Part shown: positions 35,301 to 44,038 of the stretch, one piece after another
Position numbering within the stretch: position 1 is the stretch's first letter
How the letters are laid out: each line of letters opens with the position of its first letter
NCBI GenBank assembly: GCA_002311645.1
Contig: DBYW01000026.1
Location: forward strand, 1 to 62,933
DNA from: Bacteroidales bacterium UBA1176
GTDB taxonomy: Bacteria; Bacteroidota; Bacteroidia; Bacteroidales; WCHB1-69
Direction of reading: 5' to 3'
Length of the DNA stretch: 62,933 nt
Notes under the pieces: model-generated
What the model was told of the DNA's origin: nothing
Databases searched by the model: none
Seen by the model: the letters and a program-made list of their open reading frames with translations, nothing else
Translations under genes and position numbers: made by a program

Positions 35301-38300
35301 GGTGCTCTGCCACCGGGATGTCAAGGTCGAAAACGGACTGGGATAGTTTGTGCCAGGCGCGGTGGATGATGGAATCGTTGCATTGGATGATGAGCATTGC
35401 ATCAATATCCTTTAAGTAGGAGCCGAGACGAAGGTGCAGGGTGTCTCCGGGCTCGATTCTGTAGCTTGAAAGCTTGAGGGTGAGCGGCTCGTATTGGCGT
35501 TGGTGCGGATCGTTGGAAAGGTTGACGACGAAATGTTCCACGCAGGAGATCTTTTTCCCGTCGGGCGTGGTGGAAATGGCTTCGATGCGGTAGTAGCCGC
35601 CCTCCCATTTGCCGGGTGTAAGACGGATGCCAGTGGTGTCGCAGGTGCGAACCGTCTGCTGCCAAACCTTTTTTTCAACAGGCCAGTTTTCCGCTTTGAT
35701 ATCGCGGTTGTCGTAGGAAAGATAGGGGAAATGCTGGTAAAATTCTTGGCTTGATAATTGTGGATGGTCGATGACAACATCTGTCCTGGGAAAACGGTAC
35801 TCTTCGGGTGTTTGCAGGCGGCTGATGGTGACGGTGGCCATACGCTCTATGGGAGTGTCATCGTATGCGAAAAGGTCGATGATCCAAGTGCGCTCATCCT
35901 GGTCTTCTATGAGTGCATCGAAGGCGATGCTGAGCGAAAAGTCCCTGTTGTTGCGCAGCGTGAACGAACGAGAACAGGTGTGGGTCTCGCCCGTGTAATC
36001 TACGAGGTCGATGTGGACGATATATACTTGCATTTCGCTGTTGTCCGCTCTCTTGGTGGGAAAGGAAAGGTTGAACTTGCCATTGGCATCTGTGACAGTC
36101 TCGCCCTGGGATACAAATACTTCTTTGGAGGAATAGTAGAATTTGCGATACGGACGGTAGGTGACCGTGTATTTGACGGTGGCATTGTCGATTTTAAAGC
36201 CAGCGTAGGCCTGCGCGCGGCCGCTGACCTGCACCTCGTCGCCAAGGGCGTAGGTCTTGTCTAACTCGTCAATGATGACTTCGAACTGCGGACGCTTGTA
36301 CTCCTCCACCGAGAATGAAACGCTTCCGTTCCGGGTGGAGGATTCAATGAGGAAATCACCGGTGTGTCCGACCAAAGGAAGCTTGAATTCCCCTTCAAAA
36401 CTGCCGAACTCGTTGGTGGTTACATTCAAGGTGTCGATTCTCTGGTAATTGGCGTTCTTAAGGAATAGCTTAAGTGCTTTTCCTGTGACAACCGTGCGCT
36501 CTTTCACGCCGCCCCTGTCGGTGTAAAGGATGCCTTTGACATGGACGGTTTGTCCAGGGCGATAAATGGCTCTGTCTGTGAACAGGGACAAGACTTCCTG
36601 AACGGCTGAAGTATAGTGGTTGTGATAGGATTGTGTGGTGATTTGATCATTGCCCTTCTGTACCTTAATGGTGAAATTATGATAGCCTGTCGTCTGGTCG
36701 TGATGATGGTAAAGTCCTGTCGGATCTGTCTTCCCCGTTGAACTGTTCGTTTTTTTGCCATTCCTTGTCACTGTCACATCAGCGTTGGCTACAGGTTCCC
36801 CCGTGGTGGCATTGACCACATAAAGGTCCAAATCGCCGTTCTCGTTGTTGTATATGACGACTTTCAGGTTGGAGATTTGGCGGGCCTGCACGTCCAAAAT
36901 CTTGGACTGCATGATGTCGGGTTGGTCGTGCAGGACGATAAAGTAGTACCCGACGGGAAGCCCATCCATGACCACCTCCGTGGTATGGCTCTGATAGTCG
37001 TTGGTGGCGGGAAATTGTACGGTGAATTGTCTCGTGGGAATGTCTTTCAGGAGCAGAAGGAGACTCTCTCTTGAAATGTAATGGGATTCCAGAGATTTGA
37101 GCGTGGAAGCAGTGGTGGAGTAAACGGACACGTTCAGCGTGGAGATGTTTTCGTATTGGAAGGAGAGCGGAATGGGCTTGTCAGGAATATTCACTATGTC
37201 GTCCATGATGGAGGCGGAGGGTTGCTTGATGGCAAGCATCCCTTTTTCTGCCAGCGTGCGAATTGAGCTGTCGCATGGCTTCTGCAATATACCTTTATAG
37301 GTGTCAAGTGCTTTCTTTTTGTAAGGTTGGAATTTTTGGGTTGTCTCAGGCGAAGAGTGTTGGTATTCATCTCCAAGTCTGAGGAAATATTCAGCCTTGA
37401 GCATTTCGATACGGCACTGGTAACTGTCTCCTGGATATGCCTTCTGCAGATTATTCAGGGCGACATAATACATGGATTGTTCAAGTTCGGCGAGCTCGTT
37501 TTCGAAAAGAGAAGTCTCTTTGTGGTAGTCCAATTTTAGGAGTTCGTACATGAAGAGCGTCTCATAGTCGGGTGACGGCGCGGCGTAGTGCATGCGCATG
37601 ATTTCTTGCAGGGTACGGAATTTCTGGTAATATCCGTTGAGCGTGTCTTCAATGTCAATCTTTTGGTTGATGAAAGAACGACCGCATTGGAGCAGTTTCG
37701 GATTATACTCTAACAGATCGAAATATTGCGTGTTTGAGCCGGAAAGATTGGACAGAATAACATGGGCAAGATAGTCGGCTAAAGTGGTCTTTTTGTCGAT
37801 TTTTGTCGATTGGCTGGGCAAATAATCGAACTCTGCAGCTGGTGTTCGCAGGAGCTTTTGTGGCTCATGTCTCAGGATTTGCCTGAAGAGGGATGTGATT
37901 TCCCGTTGAAAGTCACTTTCGGACCATTGCTCGATGTCGAGGTTGTCAGCATCTCCGATGGTGGCGCGTTGGGAAAGCTTGTAACGGTTGAATTGTACAT
38001 ATTGTCCCAGCATAAAGCCTTTGGCGACGCAAAGGATGTTGTAGTAGGGCGCATCATTCCACTGCATGCTGATGGAATCGGCATAGCGATAGCCCGCGAG
38101 CTCGTCCTCCTCGTGCTCATTTTTGAGCCGGATGGTCTCGATTTCCACACGGAAGAGGGTGGCACGGTCGTTCAGGGTGATGGCCTCCTGCCGTATGTCG
38201 TCGAGCATTGAATAGGCTTCTTTCACCTTGTTGTGATTCGTCAATTCGGCAAAAGCGGTCCAGCGGTCGTCTGCGTTCTGGGAGTGGGCTGTCATGGCGA

Positions 38301-38337
38301 GGATAATTATGATGTTGATGAAGATGATTTTTTTCAC
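32395..38337 (-). CDS. Bacterial alpha-2-macroglobulin family protein
   Basis: 1980 residues from a GTG start at 38337, which gives a signal peptide (KKIIFINIIIILAMTAHSQ); no ATG fits. Helical region about 25-400, then macroglobulin domains; the MG2-type motif TDRAIYRPGQ lies near 590-600, the bait/A2M domain near 1240, and the thioester domain carries CNEQ (Cys1441 to Gln1444), the CxEQ thioester motif. Such proteins trap proteases by covalent capture after cleavage. No lipobox is present, unlike many enterobacterial members, and no penicillin-binding protein 1C gene is adjacent. The neighbours encode a metallopeptidase-like and a transglutaminase-like secreted protein. It may protect the cell from host, rival or its own proteases (inference). 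Confidence 0.93.
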   Translation of the reverse strand: MKKIIFINIIIILAMTAHSQNADDRWTAFAELTNHNKVKEAYSMLDDIRQEAITLNDRATLFRVEIETIRLKNEHEEDELAGYRYADSISMQWNDAPYYNILCVAKGFMLGQYVQFNRYKLSQRATIGDADNLDIEQWSESDFQREITSLFRQILRHEPQKLLRTPAAEFDYLPSQSTKIDKKTTLADYLAHVILSNLSGSNTQYFDLLEYNPKLLQCGRSFINQKIDIEDTLNGYYQKFRTLQEIMRMHYAAPSPDYETLFMYELLKLDYHKETSLFENELAELEQSMYYVALNNLQKAYPGDSYQCRIEMLKAEYFLRLGDEYQHSSPETTQKFQPYKKKALDTYKGILQKPCDSSIRTLAEKGMLAIKQPSASIMDDIVNIPDKPIPLSFQYENISTLNVSVYSTTASTLKSLESHYISRESLLLLLKDIPTRQFTVQFPATNDYQSHTTEVVMDGLPVGYYFIVLHDQPDIMQSKILDVQARQISNLKVVIYNNENGDLDLYVVNATTGEPVANADVTVTRNGKKTNSSTGKTDPTGLYHHHDQTTGYHNFTIKVQKGNDQITTQSYHNHYTSAVQEVLSLFTDRAIYRPGQTVHVKGILYTDRGGVKERTVVTGKALKLFLKNANYQRIDTLNVTTNEFGSFEGEFKLPLVGHTGDFLIESSTRNGSVSFSVEEYKRPQFEVIIDELDKTYALGDEVQVSGRAQAYAGFKIDNATVKYTVTYRPYRKFYYSSKEVFVSQGETVTDANGKFNLSFPTKRADNSEMQVYIVHIDLVDYTGETHTCSRSFTLRNNRDFSLSIAFDALIEDQDERTWIIDLFAYDDTPIERMATVTISRLQTPEEYRFPRTDVVIDHPQLSSQEFYQHFPYLSYDNRDIKAENWPVEKKVWQQTVRTCDTTGIRLTPGKWEGGYYRIEAISTTPDGKKISCVEHFVVNLSNDPHQRQYEPLTLKLSSYRIEPGDTLHLRLGSYLKDIDAMLIIQCNDSIIHRAWHKLSQSVFDLDIPVAEHHRGVIVANAFCVQNDMKRQASATCQVPFTHKKLEIVTEHISDPLSPGSHERWQLRILNPDKSAANAELLALMYDASLDAFRSNDLRFSPYPAYTTKDIRINFSSGDIRKWNFSKTEYYSYVMPIHFLDYDFWMGDGIMLNTMHDRIVMATGAAGGKRMPLAKERSVDMVAFNGISESAEFNADVAMEAEEGQQEPVVLRSDFAETAFFYPQLHSDGNGDILIEFTTPEQLTRWKFLALAHTPDLKSAILEKSIESRQSLMVQPNRPRFLREHDTLDFAVKVVNLSEHALNGSGSIRFFNALTGEELPSIVMGNATLPFRCDTAGSALLSWRIAIPLGLSAITYKVTARAGDFADGEEFTLPVLPNRMLITETMPVYVNGPGNKRFTFDKLKGNTSQTLQHFGYTLEFTAAPAWYAVLALPYLMEYTYDCNEQIFSKIYANALASHIVNSNPKIKETFEQWKSDGAEVLNSPLERNEELKTLLLEETPWVRDAQDESQRRRAVGQLFDTKRISEELEKQVAKLRKAQNGDGSWSWFAGLPASQFVTQHIVAGFGHLRHLGVDIDFSLAMISKACKYLDAEMEKEYHKTINSEYWKKEKEYYFSSFDAHYLYARSFTASKSFAQKEFVQFYLKQAKEQVYDMDLYTQAVVALAFHRLGMEKEAADIAESIRQQAFESEEMGMYWKSNAGRYYSWNEAPIERQALFIEMFTEISPNTDEIEKMKVWLIKQKQTRNWSNTKATTEATYALLLRGEDLLDTDHPVTIDVGRHHFDLRTEKVEAGTGYFKTHWDGNEITPDMADVVLNKANKGPAYGSLYWQYFEELDKVTAADAGLSVEKTLYHVQRTPKGDVLTAIDENTPLAKGERVKVRLVLKSDRDLEYVHLKDMRAAAFEPTQVFTQCKYQGGIWYQEATRDAATNFFIPFLGKGSYVFEYELYVTQSGTFANGVASIECMYAPEFQAHSDGIRVEIR

Positions 38338-38403
38338 GATGTTGATGGTTTTGGGAAAGATGAAACAATAGGTAAACAACGTGCAAACTTGGGGAAAAGT
38401 ATT

Positions 38404-38429
38404 CAATATTCTTCCCCCGAAGAATATTG
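38404..38429. other. Perfect 11-bp hairpin between greB-like and alpha-2-macroglobulin genes
   Basis: CAATATTCTTC pairs with GAAGAATATTG around CCCC. It sits about 60 bp after the Gre gene stop and 67 bp before the GTG of the next gene on the minus strand. The T-run TTTTGTCTG follows it only on the plus strand, where no gene ends. It could be an operator or an mRNA-stabilising hairpin. Confidence 0.6.
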
Positions 38430-38488
38430 TTTTGTCTGTATTGATTATCCTGTGTGTATTGCTGCGGATATTGTCGTTGATGTTTTTG

Positions 38489-38986
38489 CTATTGGATAGA
38501 GATGATTTCGATTTGCAGTTCTCTGCGCGGAGTTCTGACGGTCACCACGTCGCCTTTTTTTTTGTTCATCAGGGCCTTGCTCATCGGCGACAGGAAGGAG
38601 ATCTTTCCTTGCTCGATGTTCGCTTCGTCCACCCCGACAATCTGAAATCGGGATGTCTTGCCGCTGCCCAGTTCCTTGTATTCCACGTTGGCGCCAAAGG
38701 CGATGCTCTTTTGGCGCTTCGGGTCGAAGTCGAGGACTCTTGCGGTGCGGATGCGGTCCTCCAACAGCCGCAGCTTTGCCGTCAGATAGTTCTTCTGCAC
38801 GCGGGCGTCGTTGTTGTCAACGCCTTCGTATGGATGGCGCTCCGACAGAAGGGCTTCGCGCTCTTCAAGCAGCGCGGCAAGTCCGGCGGATGTGACGAAA
38901 TTTTCAACGCCGGCAGGCAAAAATGCCCTTGGTGTGACTAATGGGACTTCCTCTTGGTCTCCTTCTTTTACAAATCCTCTGCTCAT
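38489..38986 (-). CDS. GreA/GreB-family transcription elongation factor
   Basis: 165 residues. The start MSRGFVKEGDQEE resembles GreB-like proteins; a helical region (about 30-85) gives the coiled coil, and the C-terminal domain (about 90-165: FGANVEYKELGSGKTSRFQIVGVDEANIEQGKISFLSPMSKALMNKKKGDVVTV) is the FKBP-like Gre domain. Gre factors stimulate transcript cleavage by backtracked RNA polymerase. The coiled-coil tip acidic pair is less clear than in E. coli GreA. It is flanked by secreted-protein genes but appears to be transcribed on its own. Confidence 0.88.
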   Translation of the reverse strand: MSRGFVKEGDQEEVPLVTPRAFLPAGVENFVTSAGLAALLEEREALLSERHPYEGVDNNDARVQKNYLTAKLRLLEDRIRTARVLDFDPKRQKSIAFGANVEYKELGSGKTSRFQIVGVDEANIEQGKISFLSPMSKALMNKKKGDVVTVRTPRRELQIEIISIQ

Positions 38987-39030
38987 TTGTTGAATTATTG
39001 AATGGTTGAACTGTAGAATAATCGGGTGTG

Positions 39031-41094
39031 TTATTTTTTCACCACGCGTCCTTTACCTTGCACTTCCAATTTGGCACCCTCTTTGACGATCAGCTTGCAG
39101 CCGGGGCGCAGCACGAGTTTCGCGCGGTCGCCGACAATGAAGGTGCTGCCATTTTCCAAGACCAGCGAGCTGTTGTCGGTGAGGCGCATCGTGGATTTCT
39201 TGTCGAGTATGAAAGTGGAGCCGTTGTGGCAGGTGAGGCGCGTACGTGGCGCGAAAAGGTGGGTCTCCCTGTCGCGCGAGGTTTGCGCTACGGTGAGGTT
39301 CTGGGCTAACGTGATGGTGTGCCCGCTTGTGAGCCGCGCCATCTCCATAAGCGCGATGTCGCCCGTCCAGCGTGCATCGTTGGTGATGTCGTAGTCGTCC
39401 CAGCGAATATGGACGAGAAAGTCGTGGTCCTCTAAGGGCACCATCTCAATACCGAGTCCGGTGAGGTAGATGGTGCGGGTGTCTTTGTGCGGGTTTTGCT
39501 CCTTGATGAAAATCCCTCGATTGGTGGCATGTCTGGTGGGGGTGTTGCAGGTGCTCGGGTTGGTGCCCATGTTGATTCGGGTGTGCGTGGCGAAGGCATC
39601 GTACATGTCGCCTAAGAATGGGATGGCATCGTCGTTGTTGCCTTTGACACGCTTGCGCCACATGGTCGTTTCTGCACTTGTCATCAGCAAGGTGTCCTCA
39701 TCGTTGGGGAAGAAAAAGAGGGCTTGGTCCTGCGCTCCGCAGAAGGGATTGGGCTTTTCGCGCACGAAGGCGCGGTTCAAGGTGTTGAAGGCCACGCAGG
39801 CGTGCCAAAAGGAGTCGGGCTCGCAGGAGAAGTCGTAAAATCCCTCGGCGGTGATGGACTTCAAGTTGTCACGGTCGAAATGATCCCACACCTCGCTTCT
39901 GGTGCCCGATAGGATGTCGCGTCCCACCTGATAGTAGGCGTAAATACCGGCACGCCCCGAAGGACGGCATTCGGAGTCGTTGGAATATTGGAAAAAGTCG
40001 AGTTTGTTGTTGAAGCCGATCTGGTGGTTCTCCAACCAGATGTATTGGTTGGAAGAGGTTGTGCTGTCCTTGTATGGCAGTCGGATGCGGATGGCATCGC
40101 CCCACGTGAGAAAGTCGCGTAGGCGGAACGAGAGGTTGCCGTCGTCGCGGCTGATGTCGGAGGGTAGGGAGTGTGTGTTGCCCACATCGTGGGCGGCAAT
40201 GGTGCCGGCAGCCTCAGGATGCTGCCAGCGCATGCGCCACCGCTCGTAGCCGTTGCAGCACACTAACGACGAGTTGGCCGCCCCCATCAGACCATAGCCC
40301 CCCTGGATGTTGAGGAACGACATGGAACAGGCTGGCGCGCGGTGGTTGCCACCCGACGCATGGAAGTCGTTGCCTCCAAACAGCAGGTGCGAGATCTCGT
40401 GTGATACGATGTTCGCAGGGTTGATGGCGAAATTGTGCGCGCCCACGCACTGGATGGTCGATTTCTGCATGGTGTACTTCTCCCCGTCGATAAGCAGGGG
40501 ATGACTGACACCGCAGTCGCCAAAGCCGCAACCGATGTCGGTGCCCCCGTAGGCGCGTCGAATATTGCGGATCATGATTTGCACTCCATACAAGACGTTC
40601 CCTTTGCGCAGATAGCTGTCGATGTGGTCGTGCCCGTACACTGTGTGCAGTCCGCCGGTCTCGTTGATCATGTCGATGGCTGTTTTGATGATCTGGTTGT
40701 ATCCGAACGTGCCGTATTGTTTTAGCACCCGACTTTCGGGCACGTTGACTACCACAAAGTCGCCCGTCAACTGCATGGTGTCGAAGGATGCCTCCCCATA
40801 AAGCCTTGTCATTGTGCCGTGTAGCTCGCCAGGACGATATACGGTGTCCATGAAGTCGAGCAAATAACTGGGGATGGCCTCGTTATTGATACCTGCATGA
40901 TGTGCTTCCGGCCAGAAAGTGGTTGACTCGACATCAGACTTTTCGGGATGGACGTCGTAGATGACGTTGAGGAACAGGTTGAGCACACGGCCCTTGGTGT
41001 TGTAGGGTAACGACAAGCCGTCCCAGCTATGGCGCTCTTGCGCCAGAAGGCATAAGGGTAGCGCCAGAAGCCAAAGTGCGAGTGCTTTTTTCAT
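39031..41094 (-). CDS. Secreted metallopeptidase-like protein with repetitive C-terminus
   Basis: 687 residues with a signal peptide (LPLCLLAQ). The zinc motif HEISH (His232-Glu233...His236) is followed by LLFGGNDFH with a possible third ligand at Asp243 or His245, laid out as in M6/M64-type peptidases. Conserved-looking context: YGGTDIGCGFGDCG and YGLMGAANSS. The last 60 residues are short imperfect repeats (SLVLENGSTFIVGDRAKLVLRP-like) ending in VQGKGRVVKK, suggesting a beta-solenoid tail; a normal T9SS sorting domain is not seen, although the final KGRVVKK is basic as in such domains. It is preceded by the transglutaminase-like gene (29 bp gap) and probably co-transcribed. Substrate unknown. 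Confidence 0.78.
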   Translation of the reverse strand: MKKALALWLLALPLCLLAQERHSWDGLSLPYNTKGRVLNLFLNVIYDVHPEKSDVESTTFWPEAHHAGINNEAIPSYLLDFMDTVYRPGELHGTMTRLYGEASFDTMQLTGDFVVVNVPESRVLKQYGTFGYNQIIKTAIDMINETGGLHTVYGHDHIDSYLRKGNVLYGVQIMIRNIRRAYGGTDIGCGFGDCGVSHPLLIDGEKYTMQKSTIQCVGAHNFAINPANIVSHEISHLLFGGNDFHASGGNHRAPACSMSFLNIQGGYGLMGAANSSLVCCNGYERWRMRWQHPEAAGTIAAHDVGNTHSLPSDISRDDGNLSFRLRDFLTWGDAIRIRLPYKDSTTSSNQYIWLENHQIGFNNKLDFFQYSNDSECRPSGRAGIYAYYQVGRDILSGTRSEVWDHFDRDNLKSITAEGFYDFSCEPDSFWHACVAFNTLNRAFVREKPNPFCGAQDQALFFFPNDEDTLLMTSAETTMWRKRVKGNNDDAIPFLGDMYDAFATHTRINMGTNPSTCNTPTRHATNRGIFIKEQNPHKDTRTIYLTGLGIEMVPLEDHDFLVHIRWDDYDITNDARWTGDIALMEMARLTSGHTITLAQNLTVAQTSRDRETHLFAPRTRLTCHNGSTFILDKKSTMRLTDNSSLVLENGSTFIVGDRAKLVLRPGCKLIVKEGAKLEVQGKGRVVKK

Positions 41095-41123
41095 GGGTGT
41101 AACAGTTGTGGCTCGGGAATCTG

Positions 41124-43835
41124 CTATTTTATGGCCGCTTTGAGCAGCAGGTCACCAAGTCCGATGCGATAGCCTTCGGAAAAGAGTGTGATGGTGCCGT
41201 TCTGGTCAATGACCACGCAGACGGGATTGGCCCCTTGGTGCTCGTTGGTGAGCCCTTTGAGGATGGTGTCGCGCAGCTTGGCATAACCATCTGTGAATAT
41301 CGCCAAATTCTTGGGCTGTTTTGCCTCCGGTTTCCATTGGTTGTTTTCGGCGACAAACAGCACCGGCCCGTTCCATTTTTCATAGATGTCTTGCAGCGCG
41401 GCGATCTCCTTCGTGAGATGGTTTACCGGTTCCGTGCCAGGGGTGACTAAGCAGAGGATGAGCCTCTTGCTGCCACTCTGCGACATCCACTGCTGCAACG
41501 ACTTCCCGTTGACATAGGTTTGGTCGGCATCGATGCGGCCATATTCACCGGGTCGTTCCGTGAGGGGACGCAAGGTGATGTTCTTTTCCACGTATTTGCC
41601 GGCAGGCAGGTCGAAGAACTCCAGACGGGAGAGCACGTCGCCGTTGCTGTAACGGTTGCCGGTGGACAGACAGTATTTGCCGGCGGGCAGGTTCAAGACG
41701 ATGTGGGATTTCGCCACACGCGGGTCGTTTTCAAAGTCGTAGGATACATACTGCCCGTTCTCCCAGCGTTGCAGCGTGTATTGCGGATAGTAGGCGTAGT
41801 TGTTCGGATTGTGCAGTGTGAGGGTTCCCATGGCATTGATGGAACCCCTGTACTTCTTGGTCTGATTTTCTGAGACGGCGGACTTGTGCAGTTGTGGCAG
41901 CTGTACATTGTGCCACTCGTTGTTCTCCCAAGCATAGAGGTCGCCGTTGGAGTTGTCCATGAAGGCGGGAATGCCGTGCGCCCGGCACAAGGCCACGAAG
42001 AAGATGCCGAGGGAGTGTGCGTCGGCACATTTGTGCCTAACCACACCGCCGGGACTGATGGGACAGTTGTAGTAGTTGCATTCGGGGTCCACCACAATGT
42101 TTTCATTCGTGTATTTGACAAGCGTGGAGATGGATGGATTGAGCTTGACAGCGTCGTATGAGGTTTTGAAAAGAGTGGCGTTAGGGGATCGGAGCATCTC
42201 GTTGGAGATGCGCGGCGCAAGCAATCCTTTGATGAAGACGTCTTTGGGGATGTTTTCGTAGGCTTTGTAGTTTATGAGGTTGGCGTCAAGAATACTGGCG
42301 GTGGCGTCGCGCAGGTCTTTGTCGGCCAAGGATTCAATGTATTCGCGCAGGAAGAGCCCGTTCTCTTTTTTTGGATGCATGTTCAGGAACGTCATGATTT
42401 CCTTGTGGTTGCCTTCGCTGCGGCGAATGATGTCGTAGAGCTCGTCGTCCGTGAAGTACTCGTTGTGGAAATTGCTGGCGACAAGTGCCTCAGGGGTGGG
42501 GTATGTCTTGCGGTAGGCGGCGCGCATGGCGTCCTCGGAGGCCTTGCGCTGGTCGTTGAGGGCTGTGCGCTCTGGACTGGCTGTCTGTATGCGCACACCG
42601 CCGACTGGCGGATAGATGTCCAATTCCTCGACATAACCGTCAGGCATACCTGCGGTTATGGATTGGAAAGAGACACCGGAGTTTGCATTTTTGGGTATTC
42701 TTATGGTGATTGACGGTTGGGCGCGGCAATCCATCTTGGCGTAGTTGAACTCGTCGCCTTTGCTCACCCAGATGAGCAGGTCACCCTTGCCCGTGACCAA
42801 GGTCGCAATGCCGTCGGGACCGGTTTTGCGCTCGGCGAGGGTGTAGTATTCCGCATAGTTGTACAGTTGGAAGCGTACCGTGGCATCAGGTACGGGTTCT
42901 CCTTTGCCGTCCACCACCTTGACGGTTGCCGTCACGGTTTCGGCATAGTTGGAGAGAACATTGATGCAGGAGTAGTAGCGGGTCTGTTTGTTCACCTCCT
43001 CAGGTCCGTCATATTTGCCGAAAACGTTGGTGTGGACCATCATGGTGCGGGAGGCCGGCACGGAGAACCAGCCCATGTTGAGTTCCGGGTCGGGCTCGCA
43101 GGCTCCGAGATATTGCCATTTGCCATCGACCCAGACCTCCACCCAGGCGTGGTTGTCGTCACAGTGCGCCCAACGCGGGGTGTAGCATTGACGCGCGGGG
43201 ATGCCTACGGCGCGCATCGCGGTGACTGTCAGCGTGCTCTCCTCTCCGCAGCGCCCGTGTGAGGTGCGCAACGTGGCCAACGGCGCGGATGTGCGCACGT
43301 CGGAGGGCTGGTAGTCCACGTGTTCATGACACCAATGGTTGACCTCCAAGGCCGCCTCGTACATCGACAAGCCACGTACGCGCTCCTTGAGCTGGTGGTA
43401 GATGTAGGCGCGCGCCGTGTCGAGGTTCTCGTTGTTCACGCGGTACACCAGTACGAAATGCCGGAAGATGTCATCAGGGATTCTCGCGCCCCACGTGAAG
43501 GTTTTGCGCCCCTCCAAGGCGATGGCGGCCTGCTGCTTGAAAAAACAGAAGTCGTAGTCGCACAGGTCGCTCTGCGGCATGTAGGCATACAAGAACAGCA
43601 ATGCCTCGCCTAACGCCCTGGAGTTGATGTCGCGGGCGTTGTAATAGCGATTGATGCTGTCTGTGAGCGTTTGCAGTTCCCGACTTGTCATCTTGCGCGA
43701 ACGCAACTGCTCCCATGCGGCTTCGCTGTAGGCTTTGGTATCTTGGCGACTGTCTTGTTCAACTTTCTTTTGTTGCGCTGATAATGTGCTGATTGATAAA
43801 AAGATACAAAATAGTAGTGTAAAATGGCGTCTCAT
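41124..43835 (-). CDS. Secreted transglutaminase-like multidomain protein
   Basis: 903 residues with a signal peptide (STLSA-Q). The transglutaminase core domain (about 130-260) has Cys196 in GRCGEES, His229 in NHAWVEV and an acidic residue at 247-249 (CEPDP). An Ig-like segment follows (about 300-360, VKVVDGKGEPVPDATVRF, a carboxypeptidase-regulatory-like pattern). A second transglutaminase-like stretch (about 600-640, KCADAHSLGIFFVALCRAHGIPAFMD) and a C-terminal thioredoxin-like part without CxxC (about 790-900) complete it. Related Bacteroidetes proteins are periplasmic with unknown substrates; peptidase or crosslinking activity is possible. It heads a minus-strand pair with the metallopeptidase-like gene. 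Confidence 0.85.
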   Translation of the reverse strand: MRRHFTLLFCIFLSISTLSAQQKKVEQDSRQDTKAYSEAAWEQLRSRKMTSRELQTLTDSINRYYNARDINSRALGEALLFLYAYMPQSDLCDYDFCFFKQQAAIALEGRKTFTWGARIPDDIFRHFVLVYRVNNENLDTARAYIYHQLKERVRGLSMYEAALEVNHWCHEHVDYQPSDVRTSAPLATLRTSHGRCGEESTLTVTAMRAVGIPARQCYTPRWAHCDDNHAWVEVWVDGKWQYLGACEPDPELNMGWFSVPASRTMMVHTNVFGKYDGPEEVNKQTRYYSCINVLSNYAETVTATVKVVDGKGEPVPDATVRFQLYNYAEYYTLAERKTGPDGIATLVTGKGDLLIWVSKGDEFNYAKMDCRAQPSITIRIPKNANSGVSFQSITAGMPDGYVEELDIYPPVGGVRIQTASPERTALNDQRKASEDAMRAAYRKTYPTPEALVASNFHNEYFTDDELYDIIRRSEGNHKEIMTFLNMHPKKENGLFLREYIESLADKDLRDATASILDANLINYKAYENIPKDVFIKGLLAPRISNEMLRSPNATLFKTSYDAVKLNPSISTLVKYTNENIVVDPECNYYNCPISPGGVVRHKCADAHSLGIFFVALCRAHGIPAFMDNSNGDLYAWENNEWHNVQLPQLHKSAVSENQTKKYRGSINAMGTLTLHNPNNYAYYPQYTLQRWENGQYVSYDFENDPRVAKSHIVLNLPAGKYCLSTGNRYSNGDVLSRLEFFDLPAGKYVEKNITLRPLTERPGEYGRIDADQTYVNGKSLQQWMSQSGSKRLILCLVTPGTEPVNHLTKEIAALQDIYEKWNGPVLFVAENNQWKPEAKQPKNLAIFTDGYAKLRDTILKGLTNEHQGANPVCVVIDQNGTITLFSEGYRIGLGDLLLKAAIK

Positions 43836-43872
43836 AGTCTCTTATGAAGTTGTTGTTCTGAAATAAGGAGGG

Positions 43873-43880
43873 CAAATGTA
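43873..43880 (-). promoter_or_regulatory. -7 promoter box for the transglutaminase-like gene
   Basis: TACATTTG followed by CCCTCC on the minus strand, 37 bp before the ATG. Confidence 0.5.
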
Positions 43881-43922
43881 CATAAATTTTGAATATACAC
43901 AGGTGTAAAGGAATTGCCATGT

Positions 43923-43945
43923 GGAGACGGGCACGCCCCGTCTCC
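43923..43945. repeat. Palindromic repeat, GGAGACGGG type
   Basis: GGAGACGGG and CCCGTCTCC pair over 9 bp around a 5-nt centre. The GAGACG/CGTCTC arms are shared with the palindromes at 55968-55991 and 56410-56437, while the centre differs. It lies between the divergent transglutaminase-like gene and dnaX. Confidence 0.7.
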
Positions 43946-44004
43946 GCGAATAACAGGAAAAAACTAAAAAAGAAAGTGCAACCCCGTAATCCAATTTTTT
44001 TGTC

Positions 44005-44012
44005 TATTTTTG
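44005..44012 (+). promoter_or_regulatory. -7 promoter box for dnaX
   Basis: TATTTTTG followed by CAG, 26 bp before the ATG at 44039. Confidence 0.5.
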
Positions 44013-44038
44013 CAGATTGTAAAAACCGCAGTTTGAAT

